Below, in pieces: positions 1 through 6,137 of a stretch of DNA of 6,139 nucleotides. The DNA is from Tenericutes bacterium ADurb.BinA155 (GTDB lineage: Bacteria; Bacillota_I; Bacilli_A; RFN20; CAG-826). A program made the translations under genes and the position numbers. The notes beneath the pieces were generated by a model. The model ran no database searches. It was not told the origin of the DNA and worked only from the letters and a program-made list of their open reading frames with translations. The stretch is taken from NCBI GenBank assembly GCA_002068375.1, contig MVZL01000077.1, positions 1 to 6,139 on the forward strand, in the 5' to 3' direction. Position 1 is the first letter of the stretch. The number at the start of each line of letters is the position of its first letter.

Positions 1-1110
1 GCTTTCTTGGTCGATCAAATCATTTTGACCGCCTCAACCAGCGAAAAGGAAGGGACCGCGGAGCTCTTTAAGGGCAGCGAGAAATACCACAAAAAGAACG
101 TCTTCAATAAGGAATTAGGGCTGATCCCGGTCGAAAAGAAGATCGCCATGCTCCACCAAATCGAAGACGGATTATTCGCCTACGATAAACGGATCATCGA
201 AGTCGAAGAAGTCGATTATTCGGAAAAGGAAATCGCTTCCGAGTTCTACAATTCGTTCGGCTTAAAGCTGAAGCAGAAGAGCAACTACTATTACTTCGTC
301 GGCGCGGCTGAAGGAAAACAAGGCGATGAGATTAAGACCGATTATGAGTTCTTCGGCGACAACGACTTCAACAAGTTCGACCCGAAAGCCCTCATCGAAA
401 AGATCGGACGGAAGACCATCGCGAAGTTTGGGGGCGTCCAGTGCGCCTCTGGCAACTACCCGACGATTCTCCATAGCGATATCGTCGCTTCGCTCGTGAA
501 CTATTATCTGGGTTCCGCCAGCAGCGACGAAGTCCAGCGGAAGTCTTCCTTCCTCATCGGCAAATTGGGGCAGCAAATCGCCTCGAAGAAGCTGACGATC
601 GAAGAGAAACCGCTCGAGAAAAACATCTATTTCAGCTATTTCGACGATGAAGGCGTTGCGACGTATAACAAGGCCATCATCAAGAAAGGGGTTCTCCAAA
701 CCTACTTCTACAACCGCGAAACCGCGAAGAAAGATGGAGTTCAATCGACCGGCAATGGCGTCTGGGAAGGCGCCAAGATCGGCGTGGGCTTCTCCAACGT
801 CTTCGTTAAGCCAGGCAAACAAAGCTTTGAGGAGCTCGCTTCTCCGATCAAAGAAGGGGTCTTCATCACCGATATCGCCGGCTTAGGCACCGGGATGAAT
901 GAGCAAAGCGGAGACTTCTCCTGCCAAGCCCAAGGCTTCATGATCCGCGATGGCAAAGTCGCGGAACCGTTAAACCTTATCACCTTAAGTGGCAACCTCC
1001 TCAAGATGTTCCAAGATCTGAAAGGCTTCGATAACGCGGTTGAGCTGAAGGATTCGGCCATCAGCTGCGCGGACGCCTACATCAAATCGATGGCGATTGG
1101 CGGCAAGTAA
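1..1110 (+). CDS. pmbA: TldE/PmbA-family protein, 5'-truncated by the window edge
   Basis: This is the C-terminal 369 residues of a TldD/PmbA (peptidase U62) family protein. The frame is open to base 1, and E. coli PmbA is about 450 residues, so some 75-80 N-terminal residues lie outside; the TTG at 7 is not a convincing start. Seen here: a helix followed by a QRKSSFLIGKLG stretch near visible residues 180-190, then FDDEGVATYNKAIIKKGVL near 213-231, STGNG near 249-253, and near the end GDFSCQAQGF followed by SGNL. These match the PmbA order, including its KS(S/T)FL and DxEGV segments. There is no HExxxH zinc motif where TldD has one, so this is the TldE/PmbA-type subunit. Known for the family: TldD and TldE form a heterodimeric protease that cleaves unfolded or modified peptides. 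A tldD gene may lie just upstream (inference). The gene ends before a shared terminator. Confidence 0.93.
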   Translation, partial: AFLVDQIILTASTSEKEGTAELFKGSEKYHKKNVFNKELGLIPVEKKIAMLHQIEDGLFAYDKRIIEVEEVDYSEKEIASEFYNSFGLKLKQKSNYYYFVGAAEGKQGDEIKTDYEFFGDNDFNKFDPKALIEKIGRKTIAKFGGVQCASGNYPTILHSDIVASLVNYYLGSASSDEVQRKSSFLIGKLGQQIASKKLTIEEKPLEKNIYFSYFDDEGVATYNKAIIKKGVLQTYFYNRETAKKDGVQSTGNGVWEGAKIGVGFSNVFVKPGKQSFEELASPIKEGVFITDIAGLGTGMNEQSGDFSCQAQGFMIRDGKVAEPLNLITLSGNLLKMFQDLKGFDNAVELKDSAISCADAYIKSMAIGGK

Positions 1111-1118
1111 ATCCAGAC

Positions 1119-1169
1119 AAAAAAGGACCTCGCTCTTCCGTCTAACGGATACCGGGGTCCTTTCTTTTT
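1119..1169. terminator. Bidirectional intrinsic terminator between convergent genes
   Basis: An 11-bp stem pairs 1122-1132 with 1153-1163 (AAAGGACCTCG with CGGGGTCCTTT, one G-T wobble). A second small hairpin, TCCGT/ACGGA (1137-1141 with 1145-1149), sits inside the loop. On the plus strand the stem runs into TTTCTTTTT; on the minus strand it runs into a T tract made by the A run at 1119-1124. It lies between the stop codons at 1110 and 1174, so it can end both the PmbA-type gene and the DegV gene. Confidence 0.88.
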
Positions 1170-1173
1170 GCTG

Positions 1174-2028
1174 TTATTTCGTCTTGAGATAGAGAATGCC
1201 AATCGTCCCAAAGCCGCAATGGCTGGAGATGACCGCGCCCGCCCGTGTCACATGGATGCAGCTAGGCTTCACGATTTTGCCTAAACGCGAAACGATGTAG
1301 TCAATCGCCTCTTGGCCAATTCCCGCATGGGTCACCATCACCACGTCCTGGTCGACATTTGGCATATCGGATTTAATGATATCAAGCATCTCATCATAGA
1401 ACGCTTCACTCCGGCCCCGGGGCTTTTTGTAGATGATGAGTTTCCCATCAACGACTTTAAGAACCGGATGGATATGGAGTAAGGTTCCCATGACAAGAGC
1501 CAAGCTGCTGCAACGGCCGCCTTTATTCAGATAGTCCAGCCGCTCGACCCCAAACTGGGCGGAAACGAAAGGCGCCAAGGCATTGATGGTTTGTTCAATC
1601 TCCGCGGCCGATTTTCCTTGGTCGCGAAGCTCGCAGGCTTTGATCGCTAATAGACCAGACGCGCTTGAAAGGTTTTGGCTATCGCAGGTGTGGACCCGGC
1701 CTTCCGGGAATTCCCCGGCGGCGATATGGGAGGCTTGGACCGTCCCGGATAAGGCAGCGCCAATCCCGACAAAAACAACGTCATAACCCTTCTTGATCCA
1801 GGGTTCATAGGCTTCTTTAAGCCGTTCTGGCCCCACCGCAGCCGTCGCCGGCAAATGACCCGTTTTTTCTACGGAAGCATAAATCTGATCGGGCGTGATG
1901 CTCACCCCATCAAAATAGTCTTTCCCTTCGAGATTCACGATGAGCGGAACCACTTGAATTTGATACTTTTTATAGTCGGCGGGCGTGAGGTCAATCGTGG
2001 AGTCGGAGAAGATCACAACAGGGTTCAT
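1174..2028 (-). CDS. DegV family protein (fatty-acid-binding, FakB-like)
   Basis: This is a 284-residue protein of full DegV length. Seen: SDSTIDL at residues 8-14 in the first strand/loop, PLIVNLEGKDYFDGV at 28-42, LSGT at 93-96, YLNKGGR at 166-172, KPRGRSEA at 202-209, and a C-terminal SSHCGFGTIGILY at 268-280. Family knowledge: DegV/FakB proteins are soluble two-domain proteins that bind one fatty acid; FakB members present it to the kinase FakA for phosphorylation and entry into phospholipid synthesis. No fakA (Dak-like kinase) is visible here, so a true FakB role is inference. The usual Pro of the C-terminal HxGPG motif is Phe at 273. The ATG start at 2026-2028 is preceded by TGAGG at 2036-2040. 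It is transcribed alone from its own promoter, separated from the upstream operon by a terminator, and ends at the shared terminator. Confidence 0.95.
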   Translation of the reverse strand: MNPVVIFSDSTIDLTPADYKKYQIQVVPLIVNLEGKDYFDGVSITPDQIYASVEKTGHLPATAAVGPERLKEAYEPWIKKGYDVVFVGIGAALSGTVQASHIAAGEFPEGRVHTCDSQNLSSASGLLAIKACELRDQGKSAAEIEQTINALAPFVSAQFGVERLDYLNKGGRCSSLALVMGTLLHIHPVLKVVDGKLIIYKKPRGRSEAFYDEMLDIIKSDMPNVDQDVVMVTHAGIGQEAIDYIVSRLGKIVKPSCIHVTRAGAVISSHCGFGTIGILYLKTK

Positions 2029-2034
2029 AAGTTT

Positions 2035-2040
2035 ACCTCA
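2035..2040 (-). promoter_or_regulatory. Ribosome-binding site of the DegV gene
   Basis: The minus strand reads TGAGGT, then six bases, then ATG at 2028. It supports this start. It lies inside a very short predicted 5' leader of roughly 15 nt, so no room remains for a leader riboswitch. Confidence 0.7.
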
Positions 2041-2048
2041 ATGGGCAT

Positions 2049-2077
2049 ATTCTAAAAGAGTCCACCTAGTCGTGCAA
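2049..2077 (-). promoter_or_regulatory. Sigma-A/sigma-70 type promoter of the DegV gene
   Basis: On the minus strand, TTGCAC (2077-2072) and TAGAAT (2054-2049) are separated by exactly 17 bp. Each hexamer is one or two bases from the consensus (TTGACA, TATAAT). Transcription should start near 2042-2044, some 15 nt ahead of the ATG at 2028. It follows directly after the terminator of the upstream operon, which fits an independent transcription unit. Confidence 0.72.
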
Positions 2078-2084
2078 ACTAGGT
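2064..2084. promoter_or_regulatory. Perfect inverted repeat over the -35 box, candidate operator
   Basis: ACCTAGT (2064-2070) and ACTAGGT (2078-2084) are perfect 7-bp inverted arms around the 7-nt centre CGTGCAA. The centre contains most of the minus-strand -35 hexamer TTGCAC, so a dimeric regulator bound here would block or alter RNA polymerase access to the DegV promoter. I did not see a second copy of the arms elsewhere in the window. Alternatively it forms a second hairpin in read-through RNA from the upstream operon, but on the minus strand it is not followed closely by a good T tract. The regulator is unknown. Confidence 0.5.
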
Positions 2085-2085
2085 T

Positions 2086-2122
2086 AAAAAACCACCTGTT
2101 CGGGAATTCCCGCAGGTGGTTT
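2086..2122 (-). terminator. Intrinsic terminator of the four-gene operon
   Basis: On the minus strand AAACCACCTG (2122-2113) pairs with CAGGTGGTTT (2098-2089). The palindrome CGGGAATTCCCG (2112-2101) between them extends the stem by four more pairs, with a two-base AA bulge. The stem continues into a run of six Ts (2091-2086). It lies 10 bp after the stop codon of the membrane-protein gene and just ahead of the DegV promoter, so it separates the two minus-strand units. Confidence 0.92.
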
Positions 2123-2132
2123 AGAATCAACA

Positions 2133-3434
2133 TTACTTATCAGAATGAGGCGGATCGACAGGCTTTTCTTCAGGCTTGGACTCGGCGGGTTTAGCTTCGG
2201 CCGCTTTCGCTTCGGCCGCGGGTGCGGGCTTGCTGGCTGCAGAATCTTCTGCCTTTTCCGCCGGAGCATTTGGGGCGAGCATCAAGGCCACCACGTTATC
2301 GAGAGTCCAATCGGGGTGCAGGGTCTTCACTCGAGTGAGCGAGAGGTTCAAAAGTTTCAGTTCGCCCGGCTTTGCGACGTCCGGGACTTTTTTCAAAAGC
2401 TTATCGAGTTTATCGATCGCGTAATTGGTTTCGTTTTGGTTGCCGTCAAGAACACCCGAAATGAGGATATAGCACCGCGCGGTCACGACGTCCGGCAAGG
2501 TCGCGATGTATTTCCGCTGTTCATTGTTGCAGTTCTCGTCGTAATAGATCTTGCCATCATCCCGTTTTAAGGTGAGCAAGACGATCGAGAGCTTCATGGC
2601 CATCGCTTCGTCTTTGGTCGCTTGGCTGACCCGTTCCGAAGTATCGAGAGTCCGCTGAACGATTTTGATCGCTTCGATGTACTTCTCACGTAAGATCGCA
2701 TCATAAACCGCGAGAACATTGAGACTCCAGGTGAAGTCCGTCACGTCATCGTAGACCGGAGCCGGCAGAGGGGCCAAATGATTGTCGGTCCGATTCCGGG
2801 CGATCAGCATCTGGTTATAGGCTTCGCGGTTGATCGGTTTGTTGAGGATCGTCATCCGATAGCCATCGGTCTCGGCATCGAGATGAGCCGGGAAGATATC
2901 ATAAAGATAGATCATGCCTCCGACCGTCATAAAGACGATTGCGGAAAGGTACATCCAGCCAATGGCAGAAGCGGTACCGGAGGTATTCTTATCCCGTTCC
3001 GCAAAGGCCATCAGAATTACGCAGCCGATGATTTCGAGGAGGAAGCCTAGAAGCGGGAAAACGATATAGGCGGAAAGCGAAGACTTTTTGACGTCTTTCG
3101 GCACCACTCTCGTCTCGCCAGTAAGACCATCGAAACTGGAGATGGTGAATTTGAACTTGCCATTAGGCTGTTTTTTGAAGGCCAAGCCGAAGAGGCACCA
3201 CATCGAAATGGTGTAGCCCCCCGCTTTCGCTCCGAGCAAATGCCCGAATTCGAGAAGCAGCGCGTTGAAGATCACGCCAACGATGACTGAAAGAATCACC
3301 AAGAGAATCGCGTTCTTGATGCCCCAACTGTTCGCTTCGGAAACAATGCCGCGGATCACCAAAAATCCGATCAGCATCGCTAACGCGAACATCAGAACGT
3401 AGACGATAAAGGCGGCGAAATCGTTCTTTTTCAT
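2133..3434 (-). CDS. M50/site-2-protease-like membrane protein with degenerate HExxH
   Basis: This is a 433-residue membrane protein. Four hydrophobic segments are visible at about residues 8-30, 41-60, 119-145 and 156-180. The end of the second holds LEFGHLLGAKAGGY (61-74), laid out like the HEFGHL..G..TGY zinc motif of Firmicutes site-2-protease-like proteins, but with Leu61 for the first His; Glu62 and His65 remain. After the fourth segment, FPAHLDAETDG (181-191) resembles the second M50 motif (P...DG), with Asp190 as the possible third ligand. Residues 230-375 are soluble and mostly helical in appearance, perhaps TPR-like (inference). Residues 388-433 are an Ala/Pro/Lys/Glu-rich tail with AAEAK repeats. 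The basic start (MKKND) suggests a cytoplasmic N terminus and, with four segments, a cytoplasmic C terminus. It is the last gene of the operon and starts 12 nt after the dehydrogenase gene. It may be a pseudoprotease with a scaffold or regulatory role; the exact function is unknown. Confidence 0.72.
   Translation of the reverse strand: MKKNDFAAFIVYVLMFALAMLIGFLVIRGIVSEANSWGIKNAILLVILSVIVGVIFNALLLEFGHLLGAKAGGYTISMWCLFGLAFKKQPNGKFKFTISSFDGLTGETRVVPKDVKKSSLSAYIVFPLLGFLLEIIGCVILMAFAERDKNTSGTASAIGWMYLSAIVFMTVGGMIYLYDIFPAHLDAETDGYRMTILNKPINREAYNQMLIARNRTDNHLAPLPAPVYDDVTDFTWSLNVLAVYDAILREKYIEAIKIVQRTLDTSERVSQATKDEAMAMKLSIVLLTLKRDDGKIYYDENCNNEQRKYIATLPDVVTARCYILISGVLDGNQNETNYAIDKLDKLLKKVPDVAKPGELKLLNLSLTRVKTLHPDWTLDNVVALMLAPNAPAEKAEDSAASKPAPAAEAKAAEAKPAESKPEEKPVDPPHSDK
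2194..2219 (-). repeat. Short direct repeat coding for AAEAK units
   Basis: GCTTCGGCCGC occurs at 2194-2204 and again at 2209-2219, a 15-bp period. On the minus strand this encodes the tandem pentapeptide AAEAK AAEAK in the C-terminal tail of the membrane protein, flanked by related AEAK, PAESK and PEEK units. Such short in-frame repeats can expand or contract by slippage and form a flexible or helical linker. Confidence 0.6.
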
Positions 3435-3441
3435 TGAAAAC

Positions 3442-3449
3442 CCTCCTTA
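3442..3449 (-). promoter_or_regulatory. Ribosome-binding site overlapping the upstream stop codon
   Basis: On the minus strand the dehydrogenase stop TAA (3449-3447) is the first part of TAAGGAGG (3449-3442), followed by GTTTTCA and the ATG at 3434. The strong Shine-Dalgarno sequence fixes the start of the membrane-protein gene. Its overlap with the stop codon suggests translational coupling of the two genes. Confidence 0.8.
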
Positions 3450-4622
3450 GCGGACAAGGGAAGCATAAATCGCTTCGATATCCTTAGCCTCTAGTGATTG
3501 GGGGTAACAGCCAATCACACGTGTTCCGTTACCACTTGCTAGACGGACTAAGTTAGGCAGATCTTTTTTGCTGAGGCCCACCTCTTCAAACGTCGTGGGC
3601 ATTCCGATCGAAGCGAAGAACTTTCGCATCGAGTCGATACCCATTATAGCAACTTGTTCCTCGTCCGTCCCCTTAATCTTGAAGAGGGCCTTTGCCAAAT
3701 GAGCGAACTTATGGGGTTCCCGTTTATAAACATAGCTCGCCCACGCGGGATAAAGAAGGGCCACCCCGGCTCCATGGGTAATGCTTGGACGATAACCGCT
3801 GAGGGCGTGCTCAAGCGGATGGACGACGAACTGGAAAGGTTTCCCTAATCCGGTTAAGCCATTATGGGATAAAGAAGAGTCGAGCATCAAAGCGGCTCTC
3901 GCTTCGTAATCGTGCGGATCCTTCAAAGCTTTTTGACCCGCAATCATCGTATTTTTAATGAGATCAAGCGCCCACTCATCGCAAAGTTGCATCTCGTCGC
4001 TCTCCGCGAAATAACGCTCGAGCGAATGCATCATGATATCGGCGATGCCGCAGGCGGTCTGATAGGCAGGAACGCTATAGGTGAGTTCCGGATCCTCAAT
4101 CGCGAATAACGGGCGAACCAAATCGGAATTGAAACCTTGTTTCACTTGAAGGGTATCATCGGAAATCACGCAAGAATTCGAAAGTTCGGACCCCGCGGAA
4201 GCAATGGTCAATATCACGCCCACGGGTAGGCTCTTTTTGGGAACGACCTTATGCAGGTTGAAATCGAAGGGATCGCCATCGTAATAGACACCAACCCCGA
4301 TCGCTTTGGCGGTGTCGATGACGGAACCGCCCCCGACCGCTAAGATGCAATCGGCCCCTTTGTGTTTTGCTAAGCCCACTCCTTCAATCACTAAAGCTTT
4401 CGAAGGATTGGCCCGCACGCCCGAAATCTCATCATGACGGATTTTAGCGTTATCCAAATAAGCGATGACTTTATCATAGAGACCGCTGAGTTTGATTGAG
4501 CTGGATCCATAAACGAGGAGGACATGCTGGAATCCATAGTCTTTGAGCAGAGTCCCGACTTTGGCTTCGGCCCCATGACCAAAAACAATTTTCGTGGGGG
4601 AGGTGAAGGTGAAATCAATCAT
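3447..4622 (-). CDS. Iron-containing alcohol dehydrogenase, BdhA/YqhD-like
   Basis: This is a 391-residue cytosolic group III (iron-containing) alcohol dehydrogenase of full length. The N terminus DFTFTSPTKIVFG matches butanol-dehydrogenase-like members. Seen: the nucleotide-binding region with YGSSSIKLSGLYD (38-50) and GGGS (97-100) followed by D103, then GIADIMMHSLERYF (192-205), which supplies metal ligands Asp195 and His199. HPLEHALSGYRPSITHGAG (268-286) gives His268 and His283 as the other two ligands and His272 as the likely catalytic-site His. Family role: NAD(P)H-dependent interconversion of aldehydes and alcohols; the natural substrate cannot be read from sequence. The third and fourth ligand histidines are 15 residues apart, against 14 in E. 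coli FucO and YqhD. The preceding segment GKPFQFVV also differs from the usual sequence. The start overlaps the tetR stop by ATGA and has AAAGGAGA upstream. Confidence 0.95.
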   Translation of the reverse strand: MIDFTFTSPTKIVFGHGAEAKVGTLLKDYGFQHVLLVYGSSSIKLSGLYDKVIAYLDNAKIRHDEISGVRANPSKALVIEGVGLAKHKGADCILAVGGGSVIDTAKAIGVGVYYDGDPFDFNLHKVVPKKSLPVGVILTIASAGSELSNSCVISDDTLQVKQGFNSDLVRPLFAIEDPELTYSVPAYQTACGIADIMMHSLERYFAESDEMQLCDEWALDLIKNTMIAGQKALKDPHDYEARAALMLDSSLSHNGLTGLGKPFQFVVHPLEHALSGYRPSITHGAGVALLYPAWASYVYKREPHKFAHLAKALFKIKGTDEEQVAIMGIDSMRKFFASIGMPTTFEEVGLSKKDLPNLVRLASGNGTRVIGCYPQSLEAKDIEAIYASLVR

Positions 4623-5176
4623 TTGGCTTCTCCTTTCGACATGGCGATTAAAGTCGGGAGCAATACCGTCTGCGACTTTTCGATGAAAACACTCATCTCA
4701 CGTTGGAACTTCTCTGGAGTTAGCTTCGCATCCTTAAAACAATAGCCAAATTCATCGGACACAATCCGGGAGTAGCGGCGAGCTAAGGTCCGGCATTCCT
4801 CAAGTTTTAGCCCAAGGTTTTTCTTATCGGCCGAGAAGATCGTGAGGAGCTTGCTCATGAGTTTGCCATAGATGAAGTCATCGGGGAGGTCGTGGGCCGC
4901 CGAGTTATAGGTCGAACGGAAAAAGACGAAGTTCTCTTTGGCGTAATTGAGGAAGGCGTAGAGGGCTTCTTTGGATGTCTTGGCCTTATCGAGCGCTTCA
5001 AGATCCTCGTTCAAGAAGATCGCGGCGATCAAATCGTAGATGTCCTGGTAATGGTAATAGAAGGTTTGGCGATGGCAACCGCATTTATCGCAAAGGGTGG
5101 TGACGTTGATCTGCTCAAGCGGCAGAGAAAGCATCATCTCTTTCAAGGCATATTTGAATTTTGCTTCGGTGGTCAT
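4619..5176 (-). CDS. TetR/AcrR family transcriptional regulator, DhaS-like
   Basis: This is a 185-residue regulator. An N-terminal three-helix DNA-binding domain spans about residues 4-50, with the helix-turn-helix NVTTLCDKCGCHRQTFYYHYQDIYDL near 24-49; RQTFYYHY.DIYDL is the hallmark of the Firmicutes DhaS-like branch. The remaining part is a helical ligand/dimer domain of the short TetR_C type. Three cysteines, C29, C32 and C34, lie inside the DNA-binding region. It overlaps psuG by ATGA and the dehydrogenase gene by ATGA, so it is made with them. This suggests autoregulation or control of the dehydrogenase (inference). Its ribosome-binding site AAAGGAGG is embedded in the last codons of psuG (encoding GKEEV). 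DhaS itself acts with a dihydroxyacetone kinase; no such kinase is present here, so the ligand is unknown. Confidence 0.92.
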   Translation of the reverse strand: MTTEAKFKYALKEMMLSLPLEQINVTTLCDKCGCHRQTFYYHYQDIYDLIAAIFLNEDLEALDKAKTSKEALYAFLNYAKENFVFFRSTYNSAAHDLPDDFIYGKLMSKLLTIFSADKKNLGLKLEECRTLARRYSRIVSDEFGYCFKDAKLTPEKFQREMSVFIEKSQTVLLPTLIAMSKGEAK

Positions 5177-6093
5177 ACTTCCTCCTTTCCGTGACGTAAT
5201 AGGGCATATTCCTTAGCGATTTGCGCGCCGACTTTGGCGTTATTGGTCACTAAGTGGATGTTGGCTTCCAGGGATTTCCCGCCGGTCAGCTCAACGATCT
5301 TTTTAAGTAAGAACGGCGTCACGTCCTTGCCTTTGATTCCGGCGGCGGAAGCTTCCGCGCACGCATCATCGACAATCTTATCGATGTAATCGTGCGGGAG
5401 GGCGTACTCCGCGGGAATCGGATTCGAAATGAGGATACCACCACTTAAGTTTAAGTCACGCTTTGCTTTGATGATGGCCGCGGCTTCCTTAGGATTATGG
5501 AAGACGGCATCGACTGGATCCGAGGAAGAGACGCTATAGAAATTGGCGAAGGTATTGGCCCCGTTACTTAGGACGGTCACACCTTCGGTCTCCAAATATT
5601 CGAGGGTCTTTTTGATATCGAGAATCGCTTTGGCGCCCGAGCAAACGACCGTCACCGGAGTCTCGCCGAGTTCCTTTAAATCCCGGGAGACATCCCAAGT
5701 CGTTTCGGCCCCGCGGTGAACGCCGCCGATCCCCCCGGTCACGAAGACTTCGATCCCAGCCATTTTGGCGCAGAGCATCGTTGCGGAAACCGTGGTCGCG
5801 CCCCAAAGCTTCTTCGCCACCACGATCGGAAGATCGCGTTTGCTGACTTTGGTGATGCCACCGCGCTTGCCGAAAACTTCGATTTCATCCGGAGTCATGC
5901 CAATGGTGATTTCGCCATCGATGATCCCGATCGTCGCCGGGATCGCTCCGTTCTCACGGACGGTCTTTTCGACGAGCATGGCCGTCTCCACGTTCCGAGG
6001 ATAGGGCATTCCATGAGAAATAATCGTGCTCTCTAACGCCACAACGGGCTGCCCTTGTTTTAAGGCCTTGGCCACTTCGGGATTAATTTTCAT
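5173..6093 (-). CDS. psuG: Pseudouridine-5'-phosphate glycosidase
   Basis: This is a 306-residue protein, close to E. coli PsuG (312), of the indigoidine-synthase-A-like family. It reversibly splits pseudouridine 5'-phosphate into uracil and ribose 5-phosphate in the cytosol, in pseudouridine salvage. Seen: VVALESTIISHGMPYPRN (17-34) with catalytic-site Glu21, TGGIGGVHRGAETTWDVSRDL (119-139) with His126, the metal-binding Asp134 and Asp138, and CSGAKAILD (151-159) with the Schiff-base Lys155. These correspond to E31, D145, D149 and K166 of E. coli, a constant offset of 10-11. The tail has GGILISNPIP (218-227), KDVTPFLL and ELTGG (268-272). The segment around 174-190 departs from the usual GYQT...FPAF loop. 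The ATG at 6093 has AGGAGGA seven bases upstream. The usual partner, the PsuK kinase, is not in view; it could lie beyond the right edge. First visible gene of the operon. Confidence 0.96.
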   Translation of the reverse strand: MKINPEVAKALKQGQPVVALESTIISHGMPYPRNVETAMLVEKTVRENGAIPATIGIIDGEITIGMTPDEIEVFGKRGGITKVSKRDLPIVVAKKLWGATTVSATMLCAKMAGIEVFVTGGIGGVHRGAETTWDVSRDLKELGETPVTVVCSGAKAILDIKKTLEYLETEGVTVLSNGANTFANFYSVSSSDPVDAVFHNPKEAAAIIKAKRDLNLSGGILISNPIPAEYALPHDYIDKIVDDACAEASAAGIKGKDVTPFLLKKIVELTGGKSLEANIHLVTNNAKVGAQIAKEYALLRHGKEEV

Positions 6094-6137
6094 TGATACG
6101 TCCTCCTGAGCTTTTGCTCGCTATTTTCCGAATTCCC
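6090..6137 (-). other. Possible 3' end of an upstream co-directional gene
   Basis: One minus-strand frame is open from the right edge to TGA at 6092-6090, which overlaps the psuG ATG in the same ATGA arrangement seen at the next two gene junctions. It would encode the ending NSEQKLRRTYQ. Another frame would end at TAG (6123-6121) after GEFGK. Only 16 codons are visible, so neither can be confirmed; a PsuK-type kinase would be the expected neighbour. Confidence 0.2.
6101..6107 (-). promoter_or_regulatory. Ribosome-binding site of psuG
   Basis: The minus strand reads AGGAGGA, then seven bases (CGTATCA), then ATG at 6093. This strong site fixes the psuG start. I saw no clear -35/-10 pair in the 46 bp up to the edge, so the operon promoter probably lies outside the window. 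Confidence 0.85.

Noticed and set aside
262..822. 186-codon open frame antisense to the PmbA-type gene
   Set aside because: It is a mirror of a clearly recognised family gene, lacks a convincing ribosome-binding site, and its product shows no recognisable fold.
2029..2048. Riboswitch or attenuator in the DegV leader
   Set aside because: The predicted 5' leader is only about 15 nt, too short for such an element.
2101..2112. CGGGAATTCCCG palindrome as a separate regulatory site
   Set aside because: It is the inner stem of the operon terminator and is explained by that role.
2145..2570. 141-codon open frame antisense to the membrane-protein gene
   Set aside because: Low-complexity Phe/Gly/Arg-rich start is the reverse of the Ala/Glu/Lys repeat tail; no start signal.
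4619..5176. Mollicutes-type genetic code (TGA as Trp)
   Set aside because: TGA ends both psuG and the TetR gene at clean 4-bp overlaps and at normal family lengths.
4892..5194. 100-codon open frame antisense to the TetR gene
   Set aside because: Overlaps fully with a recognised regulator and has no family features.
5716..6036. Open frames antisense to psuG
   Set aside because: The minus-strand gene has all PsuG catalytic residues; the opposite frames arise from its codon bias.
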